A stretch of 64,000 bases of DNA from a virus. The number at the start of each line of letters is the position of its first letter. Within the stretch, counting starts at the first letter, position 1. The DNA is taken from the IMG/VR virus record IMGVR_UViG_3300001472_000003, positions 15,475-79,474 of that record; one strand, given 5' to 3'. The notes below the pieces were generated by a model that saw nothing but the letters and a program-made list of their open reading frames with translations, was not told where the DNA came from and did not search any database. Below are positions 14,917-24,987 of this stretch, piece by piece. The translations under genes were made by a program, and so were the position numbers.

Positions 14917-16986
14917 TTATGGTGCACCTGGTATGTTAAAAGCATACATATTACCAGTTGTTGTTCCACTGGTACCCCCAGTTTTATCATTTTCAGCCCC
15001 TGCTACTATAGTATCATAATTTGTAGAATCTAATCCATCATTAATTCCACCTTCGACTATACCAACAGCCATTCCAAAGAAATAACTATGACTGGCGTCT
15101 TGATTGTCTCTTTTCTTCAGAGCAGTCTGAGTCCATGATGTGCCAGATCTTGTAAAGACATAGAATGCACCTCCTGCATTAGGCTGAGTCATATCCTGAC
15201 CACCATGACCATTTGCTCCAATAACTATAACATCAGCATTCCTGTTAAAAGCTACACTTTGATTTCCAAAACCAAATCCATCATGCCCTTCAACAGTAGC
15301 TTGTAATGTGGCTTGCAAACTCCAAGTATTTAAATTACTACTAGGATTTGGATTATAATAAATTTTTACAAATCCAAACTCGTTTTCACCTCCATAATTA
15401 GCATTAAGGCTTTCTCCGCTGCTTGCAGCTATATATTTTCCATCATGTGACATAGCTACACCAAAACCTAATCTATCCATTTGGTTTGCACCATTTATTA
15501 TTTGCCTTTCAGTCCATGAAGTATGGTTATTTCTTCTGTATATATAAATAGCACCAGTCATATTGTTACCATTTACTTTTTTAGTATTTGCACCAACAAC
15601 TAGGTGCTCTCCTGTAGAATCAGAAGCGATTGATTCTCCAAAACTACCACCAGAATCGGTACCATATGAGTTATTGTAAATGTCTGAAGGAGTTAATACT
15701 TTTCTAAGTGTAAAAGTACCACTTGTACCTTCGTAATAATGTACTGCACCTCTATTTTTAGAAACTGAACCAGAATGTATTACAGAACCATTTTCATCTT
15801 TAGCTGAATTGTTACCACTTCCTACAAATAAATGAGGATCATTACGATTTTCATATGCCATACGAATACATACACCAAATTTATCTCCGGAAGAAGGATA
15901 TGGATGAGATATTTTATCTCTGTGTCCTTCGGTTGCTCCGTTTTTTACTGAGTTTCCATTAGTAAAAGTGTACACAGCACCTGCTGTAGTGGCACTTCCG
16001 TTAGGAGAATATGGAGCTCCTCCAGCAAAATATGCACCACTTGCACCACATGCTACTTGGTGGCCTAATCTACCATTTGCATATTCATCCCAACTTTCAA
16101 AAGTATGAGTGTGAGTCCACGTTGTTCCTCCAGTAGCCTGTTCATATTTATATAATCTTCCAGAATTAGCGTTACCATCTGTGCCCGTAGCGCTAGTTGC
16201 TCCAATTATTAATTGAGCGCCATTCATAAAATTGTCTTTATTAGCTGTTGCAAATCTAAATCCGAATCTTGCACTTTCATTAATACCCGAAGGGCCTTCA
16301 ATTCTAGATGTTTGTGTTGAATCAGCCCATGAAGGTAAAGTTATTACCATTGTCATAGTATCACCAACTGTATTAACTCCATCTGTCGCGGAAACAGTTA
16401 TTGTTTCAGATGTTGCATTAGAACCACCAACAATCGATAATGTATTATTAGATTGATGTACAGTAATTGTAGCGTTTGCAGTAGCTGAAGCAGATATAGT
16501 ATATGGAGTATCTTCTGGTTCATTTATTGTATAATTTACATCTATAGTTCCACTTGGACTAAGATTAATACTTGAAACACCTAATGAAAATGAAGGAGAT
16601 AAGTTGACTGTAGCTACTTTAAACCATCCACTGCCATCTGTTATAAACAATGAATCAGTATCAGTTACATATACTTGTGTGCCGGATACTAAATTAGTTA
16701 TAGGCAATTGTGAAGCACTTGCATAATTTGTTAATATATTGCCAGCAAAAGAAGCTAGACTAACATTAGCATGTGTACTATCATCTTTTTGTATTACTAA
16801 TGTATTACCGGAGATAGACATTGAAGATACACCAATAGATTTATTTTCTATTTCAGTTACTTGTGCCGCTGTCAATGTTCCAACCTGTTTCCACTTATTT
16901 TTAGCGGCATTGTATCTCATTGATTTACCTTGAGCAATAAATAACTCGTTGTTACTTGGATTGCTTGGGAAGTTAATTACTGGCAT
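14917..16986 (-). CDS. Tail-fibre or adhesin-like protein with FG-GAP repeats (689 aa)
   Basis: N-terminus (MPVINFPSNPSNNELFIAQG) and Ig-like domain nearly match the 656-aa neighbour; the C-terminal propeller has diverged (FGFGNQSVAFNRNADVIVIG, LGFGVAMSHDGKYIAASSG). The pattern of a conserved base with a variable tip suggests host-range diversification by duplication. Ends with MYAFNIPGAP. Confidence 0.75.
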   Translation of the reverse strand: MPVINFPSNPSNNELFIAQGKSMRYNAAKNKWKQVGTLTAAQVTEIENKSIGVSSMSISGNTLVIQKDDSTHANVSLASFAGNILTNYASASQLPITNLVSGTQVYVTDTDSLFITDGSGWFKVATVNLSPSFSLGVSSINLSPSGTIDVNYTINEPEDTPYTISASATANATITVHQSNNTLSIVGGSNATSETITVSATDGVNTVGDTMTMVITLPSWADSTQTSRIEGPSGINESARFGFRFATANKDNFMNGAQLIIGATSATGTDGNANSGRLYKYEQATGGTTWTHTHTFESWDEYANGRLGHQVACGASGAYFAGGAPYSPNGSATTAGAVYTFTNGNSVKNGATEGHRDKISHPYPSSGDKFGVCIRMAYENRNDPHLFVGSGNNSAKDENGSVIHSGSVSKNRGAVHYYEGTSGTFTLRKVLTPSDIYNNSYGTDSGGSFGESIASDSTGEHLVVGANTKKVNGNNMTGAIYIYRRNNHTSWTERQIINGANQMDRLGFGVAMSHDGKYIAASSGESLNANYGGENEFGFVKIYYNPNPSSNLNTWSLQATLQATVEGHDGFGFGNQSVAFNRNADVIVIGANGHGGQDMTQPNAGGAFYVFTRSGTSWTQTALKKRDNQDASHSYFFGMAVGIVEGGINDGLDSTNYDTIVAGAENDKTGGTSGTTTGNMYAFNIPGAP

Positions 16987-17003
16987 TTTATTATCCTTTT
17001 TTA

Positions 17004-19085
17004 TTATGCTTTAAATACTTGAACCTGACCATGGCCTGCACTAATCTTATTTGAAGCTGGAGCACCGTAAGCTAAAAATCCATTATTAGATATTGTTATT
17101 CTTCTGGCATCTGAACTATTAGCTCCACCACCATGAGCAGTGTTACCTGTATCTGCTTGAAGTTGATCAAACAAGCTATATGTATTGGAGCCATTTTTTT
17201 TGTATACATGTACAACACTTTCAATAGAATTGTCAAATGTAGTATCCATTACTGCAATGTAGCTAGCATCTCCACTTATAGCAATTGCTGCACCAAATCG
17301 TCTATATTTGCTAAGACTGTCTGTACCAATATTTGAACCCAACCCAGTTGTTGGAGCTTCTAATATTTGAATTTGACCCCAATTATTTCCACTTAACTTA
17401 TATACATATACTTGACCTACACCAGGTACTCCACTACTATGATCACCCCTAATTTGAGTAATAACACATGTATCTGTATCACTCATGCGTACAGCATCTC
17501 CAAATCTACCTTCACCATTCGTAGTAAGTGAACCTATGATGTATTGTTGTTGAGTAAAATCTTTTCTATTTATATTTGAAGATTTATAAAAATACACAGC
17601 ACCTCGATGAATTTGATCAGATCCATATTGAACACCATTATACGTAGTTGTTGTAAAAGATGTAGCCATTCCTATAGCTAACCATTCTGAATTAGCAGTC
17701 ATTGCGCATCTTGCAATATTTGACCTTGTTGATTTAAGAAGCCAACCATTATTTGGTTCAGTTGCAAAATCGATAACCTGAAAATTAGATGCTCTATTTT
17801 CAATTCTGCCTTGAGAATCATCTATCTTCATAATTTGAAATACCGGACCTCTTAGCGATGTTCCTTTATCATAACCAAATACAACACACTGGCCATTATT
17901 TGTTCCAGTACCAAGACCCATACATACTGATTCTCCAGCATACATATATGCTCGAGGATTTAGATTTGGCTCAATGAAATTATTTGTATTCTGTATTCCT
18001 TTACAAAATGTCCATGTACTACCTGATCTCTGTAGTATTGTCATTGTTCCTCTGCTTGCTTGGCCTCCAATATCGGCATATGGATCTGATATTAGCAATC
18101 TTGTACCATCAGCATTCATTTGCATTCCAAATCTACCAAATGTGTTGTTAGGACGAGCACTTGTTTGGCTAGGATGTGCATTGTCAAAGTCTATATGATC
18201 AACTGTTGTTTGATGTGTCCATGAATTTGTTGTACCATCACTAGTCCATATATCAATATGTCCACCACTACTGTTAGGAGTATTATAATACTCCTGAGAT
18301 GAAATTGCTAAATATTTTCCATCCATAGAAAGGACAGCATTCATACCATATCTAGCTTTATCCCCAGCTGCAGTACTGGTCCACTGATTTTGAAGAAATA
18401 CACCATTATCAAAACCTACATTAACATCTAAAGTTATCGCGGCTGTTCCTATATTAGTTCCATCAGTTACAGATATTGATAAAATACCACCTGACAATCC
18501 ACTTTGACCAGCTGTTACTGTGACTGTATTATTACCAGTATGATGAGATATTGAAACTTGATCAGTATTAGATATACCTGAGTTTGATGTTGTAACAGTT
18601 ACTGGTGTGCCTTCTGGCTCACTTGTTGTATATGTTATATCTATTGTTTCAGCTGGTGTAAACGATTTTGAACTTATACTTGCTGTTATTGTAGGACTGA
18701 GATTGATGCTGTCAATAACTCTCCAAGCACCAGATGATCTTATATATAAATTATCTGTCCCTGTAACAAATCCATGATCTCCATCTTGAATACCAGATGA
18801 AGGTAAATCTGATTCATTAGCATATACTGTAACAGCTCCTCCCGCTATTGCATTGAGACTAACATTTGATGTAGAACCATCGGCTGATGTAAATACAAGA
18901 TTACTTCCGGATATTGTTGTAGATGTTAGAGATGTATCAGTGGTTGGTATTAAATCATCTTCTACTTTAGATTGGAGTATTTCTCTTGTCCAAACATCTT
19001 TTAAAGACACATAAGTAAATGTAGTACCTTCATGTGTTACTTGATCTCCATTATTAGGATTTGCTGGTAATGCTAAATTTGCCAT
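17004..19085 (-). CDS. Tail-fibre or adhesin-like protein (693 aa)
   Basis: N-terminus MANLALPANPNNGDQVTHEG, shared with the 1107-aa protein, followed by an Ig/cadherin-like domain (SPTITASISSKSFTPAETID...) and a propeller with YGMNAVLSMDGKYLAIS, FGMQMNADGTRLLISDP and FGAAIAISGDASYIAVMD. It carries a 59-bp stretch identical to one in the neighbouring gene (18712-18770), a sign of recent duplication or recombination. Confidence 0.75.
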   Translation of the reverse strand: MANLALPANPNNGDQVTHEGTTFTYVSLKDVWTREILQSKVEDDLIPTTDTSLTSTTISGSNLVFTSADGSTSNVSLNAIAGGAVTVYANESDLPSSGIQDGDHGFVTGTDNLYIRSSGAWRVIDSINLSPTITASISSKSFTPAETIDITYTTSEPEGTPVTVTTSNSGISNTDQVSISHHTGNNTVTVTAGQSGLSGGILSISVTDGTNIGTAAITLDVNVGFDNGVFLQNQWTSTAAGDKARYGMNAVLSMDGKYLAISSQEYYNTPNSSGGHIDIWTSDGTTNSWTHQTTVDHIDFDNAHPSQTSARPNNTFGRFGMQMNADGTRLLISDPYADIGGQASRGTMTILQRSGSTWTFCKGIQNTNNFIEPNLNPRAYMYAGESVCMGLGTGTNNGQCVVFGYDKGTSLRGPVFQIMKIDDSQGRIENRASNFQVIDFATEPNNGWLLKSTRSNIARCAMTANSEWLAIGMATSFTTTTYNGVQYGSDQIHRGAVYFYKSSNINRKDFTQQQYIIGSLTTNGEGRFGDAVRMSDTDTCVITQIRGDHSSGVPGVGQVYVYKLSGNNWGQIQILEAPTTGLGSNIGTDSLSKYRRFGAAIAISGDASYIAVMDTTFDNSIESVVHVYKKNGSNTYSLFDQLQADTGNTAHGGGANSSDARRITISNNGFLAYGAPASNKISAGHGQVQVFKA
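18712..18770 (-). repeat. 59-bp exact repeat shared by two adhesin genes
   Basis: Identical to 22060-22118 in the same codon frame, encoding the segment around SGAWRVID in both proteins. The flanking DNA differs, so the identity looks recombinational. Confidence 0.8.
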
Positions 19086-19103
19086 CTTAATTATATTCCT
19101 TTA

Positions 19104-22100
19104 TTATTTTGTTGTAAAGTCGATTGGTGTAAAATTATTATCCCAATATTTATTTCCATGTTCAACTCTAAGATTTCTCATAATACCATGAAAATTATGA
19201 CGTGTTGCACCATTATTAGTAGGACTGTCCCAAGGAGCAGAACCACTTCTAGTCCAAGGACCTCCTAAAACAAAATTACCACTAGATCTTAATACTACAT
19301 ATTCATTATCAGGAATATATATAGACCTTGTTAAATCTCTTTGGCCATTAATGAATAATCTATATTCACCTGCTCTACCATTACTGGTATTGAGTCCAGG
19401 TGCTAAAAAGACCAATGCATAATGATACCATTGATTGAATTGATTGCCAGTTGCCATAGTTTTAGATTGTTGACTTTTTCTATCAACAATCCATTGAAAT
19501 CTATCTCCATTAGAGTCTGCTGTTCCGGGAGCAGAAGAATGTTGTTGCTCTAGCTTGAGACTTATAGCACCATTATTCTCATTTACTAATCCATATGACC
19601 ACACATATGAATTTGTGTGTCCATTTGTTAATTGCATAGGATAAATCCATCCCTCTACACAGAAACCATAACCATCATTTCTGCTGGCGCTTGCACCATT
19701 GCCAAATGCATCTAAAACAGCGGATTCTTTAGGGTTTTCTCCATAAGTATCAAAACTATAAGGATATATTAATTTTGATCCAAAATTTGCATTACTGGAA
19801 CCAGGATTAAAATATAGATAACTCTTACCTGTAGTAGAACCCCCACCCAATTCTGATGGTTCATTGCTCGGCCAGTTAGCTATATTATCAGAATCTGATT
19901 TAATTATATCTACAGGACCAAACGATGTATCTTTTGCATAATCAGGACTATAAGGTGTTTCAACTCCTGCTGTATCCATTAAAACATGATTCTTAAAATT
20001 TAATAATTGTTTAACATGTCCGGATGGTATTGCAGTATTTATATTAGTTGCAACTGGATATTCGCCACCTGTCAATGTTAGTGGGCCTGTTGGTGGTGTA
20101 AAATCTCCGGTATACACACATGTGCCTACTACAATTCTCATATCTGTCATATGCCCATTAAATGTTTCTCGTGTACCACTACCACCTTGAAAGTCTTTAG
20201 CAAAGGTACCCCAAAATGGTCTTCCATTTGATGCATTATAATTACGTGTCGCACTGCCCATATAAGTTGTACCTGAGGCACGACGACCATTTAAATAGAC
20301 TTGGGAATTATCACCATCTCTTGTTATAGCCATATGATACCACACTCCTGCGGCGATCTTATGATTATAAGTAGAAAAATTGGGGTTGTCTCCTTTTAAT
20401 TGATTTCCATCTAATGGTTTATCAATATAAAAATATGGTCCTGCATAATTGCCATTATTTGATCCGTTATTTCTAAAATCAACTAATGTCATTCTGGCTT
20501 GATTTGAGGTTCCTCCAGTATGATGCCTTGCCTTGAACCAAAATTCTATTGTCCATGGGCCTGTACCAAGTGCTATTCCAGATTCACTTCCATTGTTATT
20601 TGTGTCGACAGGTCCTGTAGTTATACCACCTCTTCCTGCTGTTACAAAGGGATGCATTGATACTGAACCTAAATTCTTGACTGCTTCTACGTTATAGTCA
20701 TATGGGCTCCTTCTAACTATTTCAAATTTTGAAGCACCTGCCATATTATTTTGAATATTACCATTATACTCTACTTTAGTAGAGTTTGAAAAGTCGCCAG
20801 TTCCTATATACGAAGTTGGTTGTCCTGTTGATATAATATTCATAGGTCCTGATGGCCATTGTGATTGAATATCACTATCCATAGTAGAAGTAGGATTTGA
20901 TGTCCCTATAGAAAAATCATAGAAAAATGGTGCTTGTGGTGGAGTAAAATTATTACTAGTGTATACTGCTCTATGTGTTAATCTATAATCATTTATCATC
21001 CCTTTAAAAGGAGCACCGTAGGATTTTAATCCATTCTCGCCCTGATATCCACCGAACCAAGCATATTTAGCACCTGAACCAGTATAATTCATATCATCAG
21101 GAAATATGTCGTGGTCATTTTGATCTAATTCAACACCATTTAGATAGCATTTATAATTGCCAACACTATCAGTTGATGATGCTCTTACTATAGCTAGATG
21201 ATGCCATTGTCCTCTTGGTATTGGAGTAGTACTATCTTCACCCACTTGATGCCATATTTTTTTATATCTTTGGTTGTTTTGGCGATAAAATAGATATACA
21301 CCAGTTGCTGTTACTGATGTTCCTCCATGGAGACCCATAGCCCATGAGCCATTTTGTTCAGCGCCTGCACTTTGATTGGTATCTCTGCCTGTTAGAGCAA
21401 CAGATCTTCTAGAACCATTGTTTTGATTCCTTGGAGCTTCTTTAGAAGTGACAAATATATTCATTTCCCAAGTACATGCTCCAGTTCCTGGCATGTTAGC
21501 ATATCCATCATTGTTTATAACACTATAAGAGCCATTAAATTGAGCAGAATATCCAGCAGGATGATACGGTGAGACATTTGAATGAAATACATTTCTTTCA
21601 GTTGCGTCTGCATTGTGTTTAGGTTGTGGATTTGTTAATCCGGTCTCATCTTTAAAAGTTGCAAATCTATTATTATTTACGAATTCACTATTATTATGAG
21701 TATTATCATAATTTGGATTAACTGAAAGATTTAATACAGCTGCTTTAGAGTTAGCAACCTGAAGACTAAAATCTAATGTAACACTATCAGACTGTATATT
21801 TGTTCCATCAGTGGCTCTAATAAGTAATGTTCCTCCAAATAATTCACTTGTTCCAGAGACAACAGTAATAGTATTATTTCCTGAATGATGTGTAATATTT
21901 ACTTGTGATGTGTTAGCAATACCTGTGTTAGAAGTTGTAACTGTTACTGGTGTTCCTTCAGGTTCTGTAACTGTGTATGTTATATCTATTGATTCTGCTG
22001 AATCTGCAAATGTATGAGATGATATACTTGCTGTTACTGTGGGTGCGAGATTGACAGCATCAATAACTCTCCAAGCACCAGATGATCTTATATATAAATT

Positions 22101-22427
22101 ATCTGTCCCTGTAACAAACCCATGAGATCCATCTTGTGCACTGGCCGGTAAATTTGATTCATTAGCATATACTGTAACAGCTCCTCCCTCTATTGCATTG
22201 AGACTAACATTTGATGTTGTTCCGTCTGCTGCTGTAAATACTAGATTGCTACCAGTAATGGATGTTGATGATATAGATGTATCAGTGGCTGGTATTACAT
22301 TTTCAAATCGGCCTACTAGTGATTCCCTATACCAAACATTTTTTGCTTGATTGTATATAAATTTAGTATTCTCATGAGTAACTACCTGTCCATCAGATGG
22401 ACTAGTTGGAAGATTTAGATTCGCCAT
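19104..22427 (-). CDS. Large adhesin with laminin-G/ConA-like domains (1107 aa)
   Basis: The N-terminal part (MANLNLPTSPSDGQVVTHEN) and Ig-like domain match the 693-aa protein. The rest contains three concanavalin/LamG-like modules: TWEMNIFVTSK...WHHLAIVR, WTIEFWFKARH...WYHMAITRDGDNSQVYLNG and VEGWIYPMQL...WYHYALVF. LamG-type domains bind sugars. Likely a receptor-binding tail protein. First gene of the cluster after the small membrane gene and late promoter. Confidence 0.75.
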   Translation of the reverse strand: MANLNLPTSPSDGQVVTHENTKFIYNQAKNVWYRESLVGRFENVIPATDTSISSTSITGSNLVFTAADGTTSNVSLNAIEGGAVTVYANESNLPASAQDGSHGFVTGTDNLYIRSSGAWRVIDAVNLAPTVTASISSHTFADSAESIDITYTVTEPEGTPVTVTTSNTGIANTSQVNITHHSGNNTITVVSGTSELFGGTLLIRATDGTNIQSDSVTLDFSLQVANSKAAVLNLSVNPNYDNTHNNSEFVNNNRFATFKDETGLTNPQPKHNADATERNVFHSNVSPYHPAGYSAQFNGSYSVINNDGYANMPGTGACTWEMNIFVTSKEAPRNQNNGSRRSVALTGRDTNQSAGAEQNGSWAMGLHGGTSVTATGVYLFYRQNNQRYKKIWHQVGEDSTTPIPRGQWHHLAIVRASSTDSVGNYKCYLNGVELDQNDHDIFPDDMNYTGSGAKYAWFGGYQGENGLKSYGAPFKGMINDYRLTHRAVYTSNNFTPPQAPFFYDFSIGTSNPTSTMDSDIQSQWPSGPMNIISTGQPTSYIGTGDFSNSTKVEYNGNIQNNMAGASKFEIVRRSPYDYNVEAVKNLGSVSMHPFVTAGRGGITTGPVDTNNNGSESGIALGTGPWTIEFWFKARHHTGGTSNQARMTLVDFRNNGSNNGNYAGPYFYIDKPLDGNQLKGDNPNFSTYNHKIAAGVWYHMAITRDGDNSQVYLNGRRASGTTYMGSATRNYNASNGRPFWGTFAKDFQGGSGTRETFNGHMTDMRIVVGTCVYTGDFTPPTGPLTLTGGEYPVATNINTAIPSGHVKQLLNFKNHVLMDTAGVETPYSPDYAKDTSFGPVDIIKSDSDNIANWPSNEPSELGGGSTTGKSYLYFNPGSSNANFGSKLIYPYSFDTYGENPKESAVLDAFGNGASASRNDGYGFCVEGWIYPMQLTNGHTNSYVWSYGLVNENNGAISLKLEQQHSSAPGTADSNGDRFQWIVDRKSQQSKTMATGNQFNQWYHYALVFLAPGLNTSNGRAGEYRLFINGQRDLTRSIYIPDNEYVVLRSSGNFVLGGPWTRSGSAPWDSPTNNGATRHNFHGIMRNLRVEHGNKYWDNNFTPIDFTTK
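22060..22118 (-). repeat. 59-bp exact repeat shared by two adhesin genes
   Basis: Second copy of the repeat at 18712-18770. Confidence 0.8.
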
Positions 22428-22441
22428 TTTTGAATTCCTTA

Positions 22442-22567
22442 TTATTTTGTGGTTATATTTTTAATTTTGGATATGACCCAATTTTGTATTGATTTAGCAT
22501 ACCATGGTTGTGGCATATTCCATCCTATAAAAGCACCAATTATTAACCAAAAGACGATATCCGTCAT
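22442..22567 (-). CDS. Small membrane protein before the adhesin genes (41 aa)
   Basis: MTDIVFWLIIGAFIGWNMPQ followed by PWYAK: one membrane helix and a short basic tail. A GGGAG ribosome site lies about 9 nt upstream of 22567; an ATG at 22573 is less well spaced. I recall similar small proteins in marine T4-like phages. It is first after the late promoter at 22613. Confidence 0.65.
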   Translation of the reverse strand: MTDIVFWLIIGAFIGWNMPQPWYAKSIQNWVISKIKNITTK

Positions 22568-22612
22568 AAGCATGATCTCCCTTTTAAAATTTGCATAGAT
22601 AAATTATACGAG

Positions 22613-22620
22613 TATTTATA
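22613..22620 (-). promoter_or_regulatory. T4-type late promoter TATAAATA
   Basis: Exact TATAAATA on the minus strand, about 45 bp before the small membrane gene and the adhesin cluster. T4 late promoters use this -10 element with gp55 and the sliding clamp. Confidence 0.75.
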
Positions 22621-22631
22621 ATAATTAAAGA

Positions 22632-23255
22632 CTATATCTGACCAATAATTGTAAATCTTTTATCTGTTTCTATATTATTATTTTTATGATTAATATCATT
22701 TACTGAAGCGCTAATTATTTCTAAATTAGAAGGCATTTGATCTCTAAATTCTGTTAGGGATTTAACACAATTTACATGATCACTTACCCCAATCATATCA
22801 TTTGATTGAAATGCTATAAATGTTCCTGGCATAATTTGGTTCCATTTATTCCAATATTTCATTGGTGGCATATGTTCACACGACGTATTTATTATAAGAT
22901 CTGCGTCCTTTAATTTAGGTAGATTATCAATCCATATATTTGCTGTTTTTATAATAGCATTACTAATTGGTCTAGCCCTACTAACACTAGCACAATTATT
23001 ATCCATATCATAGCCTGTTATTGAATTACAATGCTTAGACAATAATGGAAATAAAACCGTACCATACCAGCAGGCAAGTACTGTAATATTATCTATCTCG
23101 TCAAATATACCCAAAGATTCAATAGTAGACACTAGATGCATCTTAGAATTATATTGGTTTCTTCTATAACTATTCATTAGATTATTAATTATATGAGGTT
23201 TATTATTTACAACAAACGTTATTCTATCTAATATATCATGTATTTCTTCAGTCAT
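22632..23255 (-). CDS. Class I SAM-dependent methyltransferase-like protein
   Basis: 207 aa from MTEEIHDILDRI (start 23255, overlapping the upstream gene by 8 nt). NITVLACWYGTVLFPLL fits motif I (degenerate glycine loop), ITGYDMDNN has the acidic residue ending strand 2, and DADLIINTSCEHMPP fits motif IV. Target unknown. Paired with a glycosyltransferase. Confidence 0.65.
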   Translation of the reverse strand: MTEEIHDILDRITFVVNNKPHIINNLMNSYRRNQYNSKMHLVSTIESLGIFDEIDNITVLACWYGTVLFPLLSKHCNSITGYDMDNNCASVSRARPISNAIIKTANIWIDNLPKLKDADLIINTSCEHMPPMKYWNKWNQIMPGTFIAFQSNDMIGVSDHVNCVKSLTEFRDQMPSNLEIISASVNDINHKNNNIETDKRFTIIGQI

Positions 23256-23976
23256 ATGATTGCCAATATTCCTTAGCCCATCCTGATGCGTCATGAAGTT
23301 CAGTTCCATTATATTCATTATTATTAAACAAACAAACATTATATTCAGGCAAATATAATTGAGTTTTTTCTCTTTTTATGTCATGGCCTTTGTTATAACT
23401 ATATACTGTTTTATGGGGCAAATAATCAATTACTTTATTGCACACATTATATAATGTTTTATCTAATCCTTTATAACAATATGAATAATAGTTATAATTA
23501 TATTTATTATCAAATATTATATTATGGACATCTCTATATGATGAATATGTAAATATTATAGAGGAATTAACACCAGTATTAAAAGAGCCATAATTTGCAT
23601 GTAAATAATCTCTATTAACCCAAGGTGATTTTATTACAGTCAATTTAGAAGGAATTGTATTACTTAAGTATTCTGTCCAATCCTTAAGAATTAACATGTC
23701 TATATCCAACAATAATATTTTATCTTTAAATATGGGATCAGTTACAGCTTTTATTTTTTGGCTCGTCCAAACCTCACCTCCCCATAATCCTTTAGGTATA
23801 CCATACTTAATTATATCATGTATAATAATATTATCTTTAATTCCTTCTTTGTCATCAGTGATACAATGAAATTTAAAAGGTATCTTTATATAATCAATAC
23901 ATTGATTGTATAACCTATTTACATATTTGGCACTATATTTTGTGCCCCATTTCATACATAATATATTAATATTCAT
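23248..23976 (-). CDS. Glycosyltransferase-like protein (GT-A, GT8-like)
   Basis: 242 aa. KILLLDIDMLIL holds the DxD-type metal/nucleotide-sugar motif, and FNTGVNSSIIFTYSS matches the acceptor-side region of GT-A enzymes. One of three glycosyltransferase-like genes in the window. Probably glycosylates a virion or host surface component; the acceptor is unknown. Confidence 0.7.
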   Translation of the reverse strand: MNINILCMKWGTKYSAKYVNRLYNQCIDYIKIPFKFHCITDDKEGIKDNIIIHDIIKYGIPKGLWGGEVWTSQKIKAVTDPIFKDKILLLDIDMLILKDWTEYLSNTIPSKLTVIKSPWVNRDYLHANYGSFNTGVNSSIIFTYSSYRDVHNIIFDNKYNYNYYSYCYKGLDKTLYNVCNKVIDYLPHKTVYSYNKGHDIKREKTQLYLPEYNVCLFNNNEYNGTELHDASGWAKEYWQSYD

Positions 23977-24326
23977 TATTTCATAAAATTTTTATCAATA
24001 TCATCGGATATTTTTTTAGATTTAAATGATACTTCACCACCTGATGCAATTAAGCATGCTACATTAGAACTATGTAGTTCAATTATCTGAAATTCATTAG
24101 ATTCTGGATGATAATATACTATTAATGGTATTTCTGCATAATTAATGGCGTCTTGTGTTACTATTGTAATACCACCAAGTAGTGGTTTGCTGCCAACATT
24201 ATCCAATATTTGAATTAGCTCTTGTGGTGTTGAACATTGCACTGGTTTTTGTACCCAACGTGGTTCTGCTATAGCTATACTGCTAATAGCAATTAATATT
24301 AAAAACGAATATATTAATTTAAACAT
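23976..24326 (-). CDS. Exported small protein, paralog of 9204
   Basis: 116 aa with a signal peptide (FKLIYSFLILIAISSIAIA). The mature N-terminus WVQKPVQCSTPQE and the C-terminal ACLIASGGEVSF match the layout of the 9204-9557 product. Two conserved Cys may pair in the periplasm. Overlaps the exonuclease gene by 8 nt. Confidence 0.7.
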   Translation of the reverse strand: MFKLIYSFLILIAISSIAIAEPRWVQKPVQCSTPQELIQILDNVGSKPLLGGITIVTQDAINYAEIPLIVYYHPESNEFQIIELHSSNVACLIASGGEVSFKSKKISDDIDKNFMK

Positions 24327-24987
24327 TTCTTTCCTCGTAGTTTGTACGAACCTCTATAAATTTATATATCCATTTATCTCTATGTTGTATAAATATTTGT
24401 GGTTCATTAGAATCATTAGCGATTAATGTCACTAATTGTGTTATTGGCTCCCTTACTCTTTCCTCCCACATCACTGCATATGCAGCTTCTTGCATAAAAT
24501 AGTTTGTAACCCATTCTTCTTTTTTTACCTTTAATGATGTTTTAAAGTCAATAATAGATAATTTATTATCATACTCCGCAACACAATCAACCGTACCCGC
24601 ACTTTTTAGATAATGCGAATATAAAGGTGCTTCAAGGGCTCTGATATTATTTATTTTATTTTTAATTATATCTTTGAGTTGTATAAAAAGAAAATTGTCA
24701 GAAGGCATTATTTTTTCCTCTGACAATTTATTTTCTAAATAATCTTCACACATTTTATGTACTGATGTGCCTCTACGTGAAGCTTTGGTTGATATTTTTT
24801 GAGCTTCTTTGCTGCCAACTCTTCTACGCCATTCAACAATTGCCTTTTTATTTAACTGAGATAGTACCGTTGTCACTGACGGATATGCTTGTCCAGTCGG
24901 AGTCTGATAAACTCTGCCTTGATCCGTTGTAATGCGCTTTAGCTTCTCTAATTCCACTGTCAGCGGAATGTGGGTAAATTGTTTCAT
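24319..24987 (-). CDS. PD-(D/E)XK exonuclease (RecB/MGME1-like)
   Basis: 222 aa. AGTVDCVAEYDNKLSIIDFKTS shows the catalytic D...(D/E)xK core (D and DFK), FMQEAAYAVMWEE the following helix, and YPSVTTVLS the typical N-terminal segment of this exonuclease group. Likely processes DNA ends during recombination or packaging. Its first 140 nt overlap the 3' end of phoH in another frame. Confidence 0.8.
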   Translation of the reverse strand: MKQFTHIPLTVELEKLKRITTDQGRVYQTPTGQAYPSVTTVLSQLNKKAIVEWRRRVGSKEAQKISTKASRRGTSVHKMCEDYLENKLSEEKIMPSDNFLFIQLKDIIKNKINNIRALEAPLYSHYLKSAGTVDCVAEYDNKLSIIDFKTSLKVKKEEWVTNYFMQEAAYAVMWEERVREPITQLVTLIANDSNEPQIFIQHRDKWIYKFIEVRTNYEERNV

